In this document: positions 1 through 6,046 of the stretch, in pieces
Numbering within the stretch: position 1 is the stretch's first letter
Layout of the letters: every line of letters begins with the position of its first letter
The notes under the pieces: generated by a model
Databases searched by the model: none
Told to the model about the DNA's origin: nothing
The model's input: the letters and a program-made list of their open reading frames with translations, nothing else
Position numbers and translations under genes: made by a program
NCBI GenBank assembly: GCA_002869465.1
Contig: PKSW01000213.1
Span: 1-7,780 of the forward strand
Direction: 5' to 3'
Length of the DNA: 7,780 nt
Source: Marinilabiliales bacterium
GTDB taxonomy: Bacteria; Bacteroidota; Bacteroidia; Bacteroidales; F082

Positions 1-1
1 T

Positions 2-340
2 GAGGATTTCAGGATGGCACTCAGAGGCGAATTGATACTGCCTCATGACTACAATTACGATGAAGAACGCAAGGTTTACAATGGCATGATTGATAAAAAA
101 CCCGCTATGATCGCAACATGCACTGATGTTACTGATGTAATAGCTGCAGTTAATTTCGGTCGTGAAAACAATATCCTTGTATCCATAAGAGGTGGTGGAC
201 ATAATGCCGGCGGATTGGGCATATGTAACGATGGCCTGGTTATCGATCTTTCAAATATAAAATACACACTTGTGGATGTAAAGAAGCAAACAATCCGGAT
301 ATTAAGCCTAATTAAATCAATTTCTAATAAATACAACTAA
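2..340 (+). pseudogene. Truncated FAD-linked oxidase (BBE/FAD_binding_4 type), N-terminal remnant
   Basis: The frame is open to the left edge, so the gene probably begins outside the window. The ATG at 14 is likely internal, because the residues before it (EDFR) continue the family pattern of Phe-x-x-x-Leu-Arg-Gly-Glu. The visible part matches the start of FAD-linked oxidases of the berberine-bridge/6-hydroxynicotine-oxidase type: a YDEERKVYNGMIDKKPA segment, a CTDVTDVIAAVNF segment, then SIRGGGHNAGG, the start of the FAD-binding site. In the family the strand ending in TIRI is followed by a Gly-rich Trp-containing segment and several hundred more residues. Here the frame diverges at about base 301 into an AT-rich tail and stops at 338-340. 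I checked the other two forward frames from 301 to 344 and neither restores the family sequence, so this is a deletion or junction rather than a simple frameshift. It is almost certainly non-functional. An assembly join is possible. Confidence 0.8.
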
Positions 341-344
341 AATT

Positions 345-731
345 ATGAACAATACTAATGGTAAAAGTCTATATGAAAGACTAGGAAGTGCTGATGGAAT
401 CTCGAAACTGGTAGATGACATAGTTGATGCACATATGAAGAATCCATCAATCCAAGCACGATTCTTACCGCTTATGGATGATCCGGAGAAACTTGAAAGA
501 ATCAAAAAACATACCCGTCAGTTTTTGGGTGCAGGCTCAGGTGGTCCAGAAGCCTATGAAGGACAAGATATGCCCGCTGCGCATCGAGGAATGAACGTGA
601 GTGAAGCAGAATATATGCACACAATTGACGATATAATGACCAGTCTTGATAAAAACAATATTGATCAGCAATCTAAAAATGAGGTGCTGGCCATTGCATA
701 TTCTTTAAAGGAACAGATAGTAAGATTATAA
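345..731 (+). CDS. glbN: Group 1 truncated hemoglobin
   Basis: A 128-residue small heme protein of the truncated (2-on-2) globin family, group 1. Members bind O2 or NO in the cytoplasm and are linked to NO detoxification or oxygen handling; the role here is not shown by context. The recognisable parts are the N-terminal SLYERLG motif (residues 8-14), CD1 Phe at about 40, the GSGGP(x)AY(x)G loop at 64-73, and the proximal F8 histidine at H80 in AAHRGM. Length is normal for the group. Aligned by eye to mycobacterial TrHbN, the distal pocket differs: the B10 Tyr position holds Val27 and the E11 Gln position holds Thr57. The DDIV..H..NP..RF pattern looks to me like a recurring bacterial subgroup, so this is probably lineage-specific and not damage. 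The start follows an in-frame stop at 327-329, with no Shine-Dalgarno, and lies 4 bases after the oxidase remnant, possibly sharing its old promoter. Confidence 0.93.
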   Translation: MNNTNGKSLYERLGSADGISKLVDDIVDAHMKNPSIQARFLPLMDDPEKLERIKKHTRQFLGAGSGGPEAYEGQDMPAAHRGMNVSEAEYMHTIDDIMTSLDKNNIDQQSKNEVLAIAYSLKEQIVRL

Positions 732-940
732 TTCATGAATGGGAATCATTAGTAGTATTTAAGCTTTTTATTGACTAAAAGGAATTAGCAGTTGGAATGA
801 AATCAGCAGGCGTAATAGAAGCACCACATTCTTTAATTCCTATTGAAGTAGAAAAAGGTTAATCGTTGAAGGAAATATAAAAGTTGAAAAATGATTGTAT
901 TTTTAACCCACAATTGTCTTTTAAACTTTATTCTTCAACC
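732..940. other. Intergenic spacer with a 21-codon orphan ORF
   Basis: This spacer separates the hemoglobin gene from the exported thioredoxin. It holds a short frame at 797-862 (ATG to TAA, 21 residues, from MKSAGVIEAPHS to VEKG). The frame is open back to the stop at 776-778, and an AAGGA lies about 13 bases before its ATG. Its composition looks protein-like, but I do not recognise it; it could be a remnant like the one at the left edge or chance. A 10-base palindrome (731-740, ATTCATGAAT) sits at the end of glbN, without the stem and T-run of a terminator. A GAAGGA at 868-873 precedes a TTG at 884 that is in frame with the thioredoxin. I prefer the ATG at 941 for that gene. No confident Bacteroidetes promoter (TTTG / TAnnTTTG) is visible. 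Confidence 0.4.
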
Positions 941-1462
941 ATGACCAGATTTGCCTTGGGACTTCTTTTTATATTCATAGCTCAAGTAAATTTTGCCCAA
1001 TTAGCTAGCGATTCCGGTTATATTGTAAAAATCGGGGATCAGGTACCTGATATTTCCATGCAATTGATATCAGGAGAAACAATTTCATTGGATGAACTGA
1101 AAGGGAAAGTGGTTGTTTTACAATTTACCGCCAGTTGGTGTTCGGTTTGCCGTAAAGAAATGCCCCATCTTGAAAAAGAAATATGGCTGCCCAACAAAGA
1201 CAAAGATTTTATATTGATTGGTGTGGACTATGACGAACCGCTGGAGAAAGTTGCAGCTTTTAAAGAGCAAATGAAAACCACTTACCCAATGGCATTGGAT
1301 CCCGGCGCTGAAATATTTGCGCGATTTGCCCATAAAAAAAGCGGGGTTACCCGGAATGTAGTTATTGACAAAGAAGGAAAGATTGTTTACCTGACTCGAC
1401 TTTTCGACATGGATGAATTTAACGGGATGAAAGAAAAAATTAATGAATTGCTCACACAATGA
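941..1462 (+). CDS. Exported TlpA/ResA-like thioredoxin-family protein
   Basis: A 173-residue thiol-disulfide oxidoreductase of the TlpA/AhpC-TSA redoxin group, expected to act in the periplasm, reducing or protecting protein thiols (for example in cytochrome c maturation or oxidative stress). The chosen ATG gives a clean signal peptide: Arg at position 3, then a hydrophobic run (FALGLLFIFIAQV) ending NFAQ near residue 20. A longer version from TTG 884 would put 19 extra residues ahead of it and is less likely. The mature part starts with the redoxin pattern IGDQVPDISMQLISG. The active site is WCSVC with C67 and C70, followed by KEMP. The usual cis-proline of the thioredoxin fold is absent: the aligned segment is GVTRNVVID with Thr137 in its place. 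I have the impression that GVTRN recurs in Bacteroidetes members. The partner is unknown, and no cytochrome biogenesis gene is nearby. The gene stands alone on the + strand and ends 1 base from the convergent operon. Confidence 0.88.
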   Translation: MTRFALGLLFIFIAQVNFAQLASDSGYIVKIGDQVPDISMQLISGETISLDELKGKVVVLQFTASWCSVCRKEMPHLEKEIWLPNKDKDFILIGVDYDEPLEKVAAFKEQMKTTYPMALDPGAEIFARFAHKKSGVTRNVVIDKEGKIVYLTRLFDMDEFNGMKEKINELLTQ

Positions 1463-1463
1463 T

Positions 1464-2303
1464 TTAATCAAAAGGGTAGAAAAAAGGATTCCCATCAATA
1501 CCCACCGCATACTTGTTCAAACAGGTATCAGCACCCGGAAATAGTATAAAAGCTTCATAAGTTACTGATTCAAAACTCAATATGGCCGGCCCCAACTTTG
1601 CCCAAATACAAGAAAACGCATTCAGAATATACTCCTGTTCGCTTAAGTTGGCTGTAAAACTTTCACCGGTACTTGTCGTACCATTCATAGTTCCTGTGAT
1701 CTCAAAATAATCTTCAGGGCTATGAAAGATGGTAGTCGGATCCTTATAAAATACAAAATTCTGACCCATATTAAATTCAGTTGCTCCACTTGTATCCGCG
1801 TATATTACCTGTACTGACCCAGTTTGGATTTTAAATGTATAATGTATGCCATTGAGCCTGCCCAGATTAGTGATTGTCATTCCATTCACATATACATCAT
1901 TATTGTCATATTGAAAATTTTCAAATGTGAAATTGATAACAGCCAGTGAATCATAAAAACCGGTATTTGGTTTTGCCGTGATCGTTCCAGCCCTATAATG
2001 CCCACAATCGTCACTACAACCCCAATCGGGATAATCCATCACAATCTTTTCTTCGGGTGTATCAGAATAAACTACAACAGCGCCATCAATTTCACTATGA
2101 TAGTTAACAATAAGCAATGAATCAGTGATACTTTTGAAATATGTATTCAATAATAAATTCATCATTTGCTGTGATTGTACATATTCCTGTGAGGCAAGCA
2201 CCCCGACATTATAATCAATCTGTTCATTTTCTTTACCACAGGATGAAAAAATGATGGTAATGCCAATTAAATAAAACAGAACCTTATGCTTCTTTGCGTT
2301 CAT
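1464..2303 (-). CDS. Lipoprotein of unknown function, last gene of the thyA-folA operon
   Basis: A 279-residue predicted lipoprotein. The N-terminus is Lys-rich (NAKKHK), followed by a hydrophobic stretch and the lipobox FSSC with Cys22 as the lipidated residue. The residues after it (GKENEQ) are charged, loosely like the export signals that carry Bacteroidetes lipoproteins to the cell surface, but this is weak. I chose the ATG at 2303 because it places the signal directly at the N-terminus; an upstream in-frame ATG at 2345 lies deep inside folA. The mature protein is rich in beta-type sequence, aromatic residues and Gly/Thr, with a CSDDC pair (C96, C100) and two more cysteines near the end (C232, C261). 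The layout (YPDWGC, TNLGRLNG, FEITGTMNGTTSTGESF, GADTCLNKYAV..G near the C-terminus) resembles a group of uncharacterised secreted Bacteroidetes proteins I cannot name. It overlaps the 3' end of folA by 20 bases, suggesting translational coupling. No enzymatic motif is visible. Confidence 0.8.
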   Translation of the reverse strand: MNAKKHKVLFYLIGITIIFSSCGKENEQIDYNVGVLASQEYVQSQQMMNLLLNTYFKSITDSLLIVNYHSEIDGAVVVYSDTPEEKIVMDYPDWGCSDDCGHYRAGTITAKPNTGFYDSLAVINFTFENFQYDNNDVYVNGMTITNLGRLNGIHYTFKIQTGSVQVIYADTSGATEFNMGQNFVFYKDPTTIFHSPEDYFEITGTMNGTTSTGESFTANLSEQEYILNAFSCIWAKLGPAILSFESVTYEAFILFPGADTCLNKYAVGIDGNPFFYPFD

Positions 2304-2778
2304 AGATTTCAAAAGTATAGGTAAAGTTATTTTGCCGGTCATCATTTACATCTTCTTTACTAACAATTTGCCATTCATTTTCCTGGATTTCAGGAAAGAA
2401 AGTGTCTGCCTCAAACTCCTGATGGACTTTTGTTATATATAACTTATCGGCATAAGGCATAAATTGCTTGTAAATTGATCCGCCACCAATGATAAAATTC
2501 TCACCGTCAGGATCCATTTTTGCAATGGCATCGTCGATGGAATAAGCCATGAGGCAGCCATCAATCTCCTCTCCTTCAACATCCGTAATAATCATACTTG
2601 TTCGATTGGGCAAGGGCCTTTTTGGTAAAGAAAAATAGGTTCTCTTTCCCATGATAATGTAGTGACCTTCCGTTAATTTCTTAAATCGTTGCAGATCGGC
2701 TGAAATATGCCAAAGCAGGTCATTGTCCTTTCCGATGGCATTATTACTCGCTATAGCTACTATGATTGATATCTTCAT
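2284..2778 (-). CDS. folA: Dihydrofolate reductase
   Basis: A cytoplasmic 164-residue enzyme that reduces dihydrofolate to tetrahydrofolate with NADPH, and the target of trimethoprim. The N-terminal ISIIVAIASNNAIGKDNDLLWH is the standard beta-A/Met20-loop region with Trp23. The catalytic acid is Asp28 in HISADLQRFKKLT. IIMGKRTYFSLP (about 41-52) matches the NADPH-binding MGxxTxxS region. Arg59 in LPNRTSMIIT corresponds to the arginine that binds the folate glutamate. IIGGGSIY (96-103) is the nucleotide-binding GG loop, and the C-terminal TFFPEI and YTFEIYER segments complete the fold. Length is normal for chromosomal enzymes. It lies 22 bases after thyA, whose product it recycles, and its last 20 bases overlap the lipoprotein start. 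No residue change that would by itself indicate antifolate resistance can be called by eye. Confidence 0.97.
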   Translation of the reverse strand: MKISIIVAIASNNAIGKDNDLLWHISADLQRFKKLTEGHYIIMGKRTYFSLPKRPLPNRTSMIITDVEGEEIDGCLMAYSIDDAIAKMDPDGENFIIGGGSIYKQFMPYADKLYITKVHQEFEADTFFPEIQENEWQIVSKEDVNDDRQNNFTYTFEIYERKEA

Positions 2779-2800
2779 ATTTGTTGATTGGTTGAATCAG

Positions 2801-3625
2801 TTACACCGAAATTTCTCCCTTAATATGCGGATGTGGGTCGTAACCTTCCAGTTTAAAATCATCAAAGCTGAAACTAAAAATATCCTTTTCCTCCGGATTG
2901 ATGGTCATTACAGGTAATTTTCTTGGTGTCCTGGTCAATTGCAAGTCCACCTGCTCCAAATGATTCAGATAAATATGTGCATCGCCAAAAGTATGCACAA
3001 ATTCCCCGGGTTTGAGTCCGGTAACCTGGGCGATCATCATATTTAGCAGGGCATAGGAAGCAATATTGAAAGGAACCCCGAGAAAGATATCGGCGCTGCG
3101 TTGGTACATTTGAAGTGATAATTTTCCATCAGCAACGTAAAACTGGAACCAGGCATGGCAGGGTGGCAGGGCGGCATTCCCCATCGCCACATTTTCAGAA
3201 AAACTTTTACCCGAAACCGGTAAAACGGAAGGATTCCAGGCTGCAACGATCATCCGGCGGCTATCCGGGTTATTTTTTATCTGGTCGATAACAATTTGTA
3301 CCTGGTCGACATTTTCATTATTCCAGTTGCGCCACTGTGCTCCATAAACCGGACCCAGATCACCCTTTTCATCAGCCCAGTCGTTCCATATTTTAACACC
3401 GTTATCATTCAAATATTTGATATTGGTATCGCCTTTTAAAAACCACAACAATTCGTAGATGATGGATTTCAGGTGTAATTTCTTGGTGGTTAACAATGGA
3501 AAACCCTCACTCAGATTAAAGCGCAACTGGGGTCCAAAATAACTGATCGTACCAGTACCCGTACGGTCGGTTTTTTTTACGCCTTCATCAAGTACTTTAT
3601 GCAATAAATCAAGATACTGCTTCAT
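2801..3625 (-). CDS. thyA: Thymidylate synthase (ThyA type)
   Basis: A 274-residue enzyme converting dUMP and 5,10-methylene-THF to dTMP and dihydrofolate in the cytoplasm. Visible family features are the N-terminal DRTGTGT (20-26) phosphate-binding loop with Arg21, LTTKKLHLKSIIYELLWFL, WADEKGDLGPVYGAQWR (about 83-99), RR at 123-124, the nucleophile Cys156 in LPPCHAWFQFYV, QRSAD (175-179) and Asn187 in GVPFNIASY, plus HIYLNH near the C-terminus. It is 10 residues longer than the E. coli enzyme. Most of that is an extra segment at about 138-150 (from SGKS to MGN) just ahead of the cysteine loop, which I associate with Bacteroidetes ThyA proteins. The start has no Shine-Dalgarno. It lies 19 bases after the transporter and 22 before folA, which regenerates the folate it consumes. 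Confidence 0.98.
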   Translation of the reverse strand: MKQYLDLLHKVLDEGVKKTDRTGTGTISYFGPQLRFNLSEGFPLLTTKKLHLKSIIYELLWFLKGDTNIKYLNDNGVKIWNDWADEKGDLGPVYGAQWRNWNNENVDQVQIVIDQIKNNPDSRRMIVAAWNPSVLPVSGKSFSENVAMGNAALPPCHAWFQFYVADGKLSLQMYQRSADIFLGVPFNIASYALLNMMIAQVTGLKPGEFVHTFGDAHIYLNHLEQVDLQLTRTPRKLPVMTINPEEKDIFSFSFDDFKLEGYDPHPHIKGEISV

Positions 3626-3644
3626 GTTAAAATAAAAGTTTTAG

Positions 3645-5180
3645 CTATCCAATCAGGGCGCCAACAATAGTTGCTGATAACAGGGAGGCGATCGTTCCGC
3701 CCAACAATGCCCGCATTCCATACCTCGATAGCAGAACACGCTTTTCTGGCACCAATGAACCGATACCGCCAATCTGAATACCAATGGATGCAAAATTAGC
3801 GAATCCGCATAGCATATAAGTAGCCATAATTATTGATTTAGGATCAGTGAAAACACCAGCTTCCTTCATTTCAGCCAGGCTCACATAACCAATAAACTCA
3901 GTCATGATCACTTTTTCGCCGAGCAAACGGCCCACCAAAGTAATATCCTGCCCATTTACGCCAATCAACCACATAACCGGCGCAAAAATATATCCCAGGA
4001 TGAATTGCAGCGATAACTCCTTGTACCTGCCGTCCGTTACATCCGCGATCCAATCATTGATTTGAATCAGGTTACCAAATTTTAAAGCGATATAATTAAA
4101 CATGGCAATAAAAGCAATAAATACGAGCAACATAGCCGCTACGTTTACAGCCAGTTTTAATCCCTGGGTTGTACCATTTGAAATAGCATCCAACACATTT
4201 TTTCCTACTTCCTCGCGCGGGATAATCACATTGGAATCAATTTTTTCGGTTTGTGGTACCAATATTTTTGAAACCACCACAGCACCAGGCGCTGCCATCA
4301 CCGAAGCTGTAAGCAAATGCTTTGCAAATAATAATCGCTGCACCGGATCATTACCACCCAGGAAACTAATGTACACCGCCAATACCCCTCCTGCCAGCGT
4401 CGCCATCCCCCCAAGCATCACCAGCAGTATTTCTGAATTGTTCATCTTTGAAAGATAAGCTTTGATCATAAGCGGGGATTCTGTTTGACCTAGAAAGATA
4501 TTACCGGCAACAGATAAACTCTCGGCACCTGATAATTTCATAAACTTGGTCATCACCCAGGCAAGCCCATATACGATATACTGTATGATATTCAGGTAAA
4601 ACAACAAACTTGTAAGTGCAGAAAAGAAAATAATTGTAGGGAGGATCTGAACTGCAAAATTCTGAAGTGCCAGTTCGATGGAACCCGTTGCAAATGATTT
4701 AAAAAGGAAAAGTGTACCGGCATTTGTGAAATCAAGAATTAACACAAATAGTTTGCCAACGAAATCGAAAATGGCAGCAATAAATGGCACATACAAAACG
4801 CCAACGGCCAGTAAAACCTGAAAAATCAAGCCTTTTCCTACCACACCCCAGCTAATCGCCCGTCGGTTGGAGCTAAATACAAAAGCAATCAATACCAGTA
4901 CCAGCATCCCCAGCAAGCCACGAAAGAGGTTCATCGGCCTGAAACCCGATTTTTGACCCATATCAAGGATATTGGATTTGTCGGCTTTTATTTTTCGCAC
5001 ATCATCAACCGCTTGATCATCAGCCTGCTGCACTAATTCATCAACCTGAACAATGGCTGTATCTTCCGATACACCATTTACCGTGTCATTTTCACTCTGT
5101 GTCAGACCAATCAGGCTTAACGAAAAAAATCCTGCAATAAACAGCAGGATTACTATTCCCTTTTTTTTATTCCTTTTCAT
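3645..5180 (-). CDS. nupC: CNT-family nucleoside transporter (NupC-like) with N-terminal extension
   Basis: A 511-residue inner-membrane concentrative nucleoside transporter driven by H+ or Na+. Hallmarks are GQTESP (231-236), whose homologous residues contact the nucleobase in the Vibrio CNT structure, SVMAAPGA (293-300), NGTTQG..LAVNV (335-347), Glu428 in TEFIGY, and CGFANFASIGI (458-468) with Asn462 and Ser465; Glu428, Asn462 and Ser465 fit the ribose-binding positions. The CNT core starts at about residue 84. Before it is an extension of about 80 residues absent from E. coli NupC (400 residues): a basic, hydrophobic signal-like segment (2-27), then an acidic, Gln-rich stretch (29-68) probably facing the periplasm. 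Substrate and coupling ion cannot be read from sequence. The gene sits 15 bases after the DUF151 gene and 19 before thyA, which fits uptake of thymidine or other nucleosides for salvage beside de novo dTMP synthesis. Confidence 0.95.
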   Translation of the reverse strand: MKRNKKKGIVILLFIAGFFSLSLIGLTQSENDTVNGVSEDTAIVQVDELVQQADDQAVDDVRKIKADKSNILDMGQKSGFRPMNLFRGLLGMLVLVLIAFVFSSNRRAISWGVVGKGLIFQVLLAVGVLYVPFIAAIFDFVGKLFVLILDFTNAGTLFLFKSFATGSIELALQNFAVQILPTIIFFSALTSLLFYLNIIQYIVYGLAWVMTKFMKLSGAESLSVAGNIFLGQTESPLMIKAYLSKMNNSEILLVMLGGMATLAGGVLAVYISFLGGNDPVQRLLFAKHLLTASVMAAPGAVVVSKILVPQTEKIDSNVIIPREEVGKNVLDAISNGTTQGLKLAVNVAAMLLVFIAFIAMFNYIALKFGNLIQINDWIADVTDGRYKELSLQFILGYIFAPVMWLIGVNGQDITLVGRLLGEKVIMTEFIGYVSLAEMKEAGVFTDPKSIIMATYMLCGFANFASIGIQIGGIGSLVPEKRVLLSRYGMRALLGGTIASLLSATIVGALIG

Positions 5181-5195
5181 TATGATATGGAACCA

Positions 5196-5786
5196 TTAAT
5201 CATTATTTTTTTTTCTTTTATTTATCTCATCCCTTAATCTGGATGCCAGTTCAAAATTCTCTTCCGCCACGGCCTTATCGAGCATTTCTTTTAGTTCATC
5301 CTGCAGATAATCGCTAAAATCACTCTTAAGTTCCGGGTCCTTTGATGCAAATTTCTCAGTTGTTTCTACATTCTCTGTTTCCATCGAAATACCGGCTTCT
5401 CCAATGATTTTTTCATAAGTGAAAATCGGGCATTTGAACCTGATGGCCAGAGCTACGGCGTCGGATGTCCTGCTGTCAATTTCAATTACATGTTTATCTG
5501 CCTCACACACAAGTTTCGAATAAAAAATACCATTTTCAAACTTGTTGATCACTACTTCTTTCAGATTGATATTGAATTGCGTAGCAAAACTTTTAAAGAG
5601 ATCATGTGTTAGCGGCCGGGTGGGTTTCATTTTCTCAAGTTCAATCGCAATAGCCTGAGCCTCAAAACCTCCAATAATGATGGGCAACCTTCTGTTTTCA
5701 CCCACCACACCCAAAATCAATGCATATGCACCGCTTTGCGATTGGCTGTAAGACATTCCGATTATTTCGAGTCTGATTTTTTTCAT
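5196..5786 (-). CDS. DUF151 bifunctional nuclease family protein with C-terminal UVR motif
   Basis: A 196-residue cytoplasmic protein. Residues 1 to about 135 form the DUF151 (BFN, bifunctional DNase/RNase) domain. Diagnostic segments are RLPIIIGGFEAQAIAIELE (about 33-51), TRPLTHDLF, a beta-strand block ending FYSKLV, and IEIDSRTSDAVALAIRFKCPIF. A poorly conserved linker (about 136-158) leads to a UVR-type helical hairpin (DELKEMLDKAVAEENFELASRLRDEI), the UvrB-UvrC interaction motif also used by other proteins as a small protein-binding module. Nuclease activity is reported for plant and some bacterial relatives, but the bacterial role is not settled. As first gene of the operon it shares its promoter with the nucleoside transporter, thyA and folA, so a link to nucleotide turnover or DNA repair is an inference from context. 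The start lies 16 bases from a striking inverted repeat. Confidence 0.94.
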   Translation of the reverse strand: MKKIRLEIIGMSYSQSQSGAYALILGVVGENRRLPIIIGGFEAQAIAIELEKMKPTRPLTHDLFKSFATQFNINLKEVVINKFENGIFYSKLVCEADKHVIEIDSRTSDAVALAIRFKCPIFTYEKIIGEAGISMETENVETTEKFASKDPELKSDFSDYLQDELKEMLDKAVAEENFELASRLRDEINKRKKNND

Positions 5787-6046
5787 GCAAAAAATGAGTT
5801 TATAAAAGTAGAAAACTTTTCCACTTTCATGGCCTAAAAACCCATTAGTTTTTTTGTTTTTACTAACACGTTATGATATTGAACTATCACGCACAATAAT
5901 TCAGAAAAATTTCTCTTTTACTTTTTAACAAATCGCTTGTTTTAATAACAAAAGAAAGAAAATTAGCCGCTATTCTGCTACATTTTTTATTTTAGCAACT
6001 TGCTTCAAAAACGATTGAAATTAATATTAACAAATTACATGTCACA
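5787..6046. other. Divergent intergenic region between the nucleotide operon and hppA
   Basis: This 260-base AT-rich stretch must carry the promoters of both the minus-strand operon and the plus-strand pyrophosphatase. I looked for the Bacteroidetes sigma-A pattern (TTTG about 20 bases before TAnnTTTG). I found only partial -7 matches without a properly spaced TTTG: TACATTTT at 5979-5986 and TACTTTTT at 5919-5926 on the plus strand, and TACTTTTA on the minus strand (5803-5810). A perfect 10-base palindrome TTAATATTAA is at 6021-6030, 16 bases before the hppA start; in such AT-rich DNA it may be chance. The inverted repeat next to the operon start is listed separately. No small ORF, RNA gene or riboswitch-like architecture is evident. 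Confidence 0.6.
5802..5830. promoter_or_regulatory. 29-base inverted repeat upstream of the nucleotide operon (candidate operator or 5' leader hairpin)
   Basis: Two 14-base arms (5802-5815 and 5817-5830) flank a single C at 5816, and 12 of 14 positions pair. The core is GAAAA-C-TTTTC with outer AAAGT / ACTTT. Read on the minus strand, both mismatches become G-U wobbles, so a transcript including it could fold into a continuous stem closing on a small loop. It lies 16 bases before the DUF151 start codon and covers a partial minus-strand -7 match (TACTTTTA). It could bind a dimeric regulator or form a leader hairpin; the sequence alone does not decide between them. Confidence 0.45.

Larger units (their letters stand above)
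1464..5786 (-). other. Probable five-gene operon: DUF151/UVR, nupC, thyA, folA, lipoprotein
   Basis: All five genes are on the minus strand with gaps of 15, 19 and 22 bases and a final overlap of 20 bases, and no terminator-like hairpin is visible between them, so one transcript from the region upstream of 5786 is likely. ThyA and FolA form a metabolic pair: ThyA produces dihydrofolate and FolA returns it to tetrahydrofolate. NupC brings in nucleosides for salvage. The DUF151 protein and the lipoprotein have no established place in this pathway. The far end meets the convergent thioredoxin gene with one base between stop codons, so a terminator, if any, must lie inside that gene's 3' end. Confidence 0.8.

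Noticed and set aside
301..344. Simple frameshift in the FAD oxidase with continuation in another frame.
   Set aside because: Neither of the other forward frames after 301 gives the expected Gly-rich segment; both stop quickly.
731..740. Palindrome ATTCATGAAT at the end of glbN as a terminator.
   Set aside because: The stem is only 5 AT-rich pairs with no loop and no following T-run.
884..940. TTG start at 884 extending the thioredoxin by 19 residues, with GAAGGA at 868-873 upstream.
   Set aside because: It would place a polar 19-residue segment ahead of an otherwise perfect signal peptide, and Shine-Dalgarno use is rare in this genome type; ATG 941 is preferred.
2304..2345. Longer start for the lipoprotein at 2345 inside folA.
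   Set aside because: It would put 14 residues before the signal peptide and increase the overlap with folA to 62 bases; the lipobox geometry favours 2303.
4102..4458. 118-residue plus-strand open frame inside the transporter gene.
   Set aside because: It is the antisense of a well-conserved CNT core, with no start context or recognisable domain.
6021..6030. Palindrome TTAATATTAA before hppA as an operator.
   Set aside because: It is ten bases of pure A/T in an AT-rich spacer; chance is a sufficient explanation without conservation data.
5787..6046. Riboswitch or small RNA in the divergent region.
   Set aside because: Apart from the inverted repeat at 5802-5830 I see no multi-stem architecture or conserved aptamer core (such as THF or purine types).
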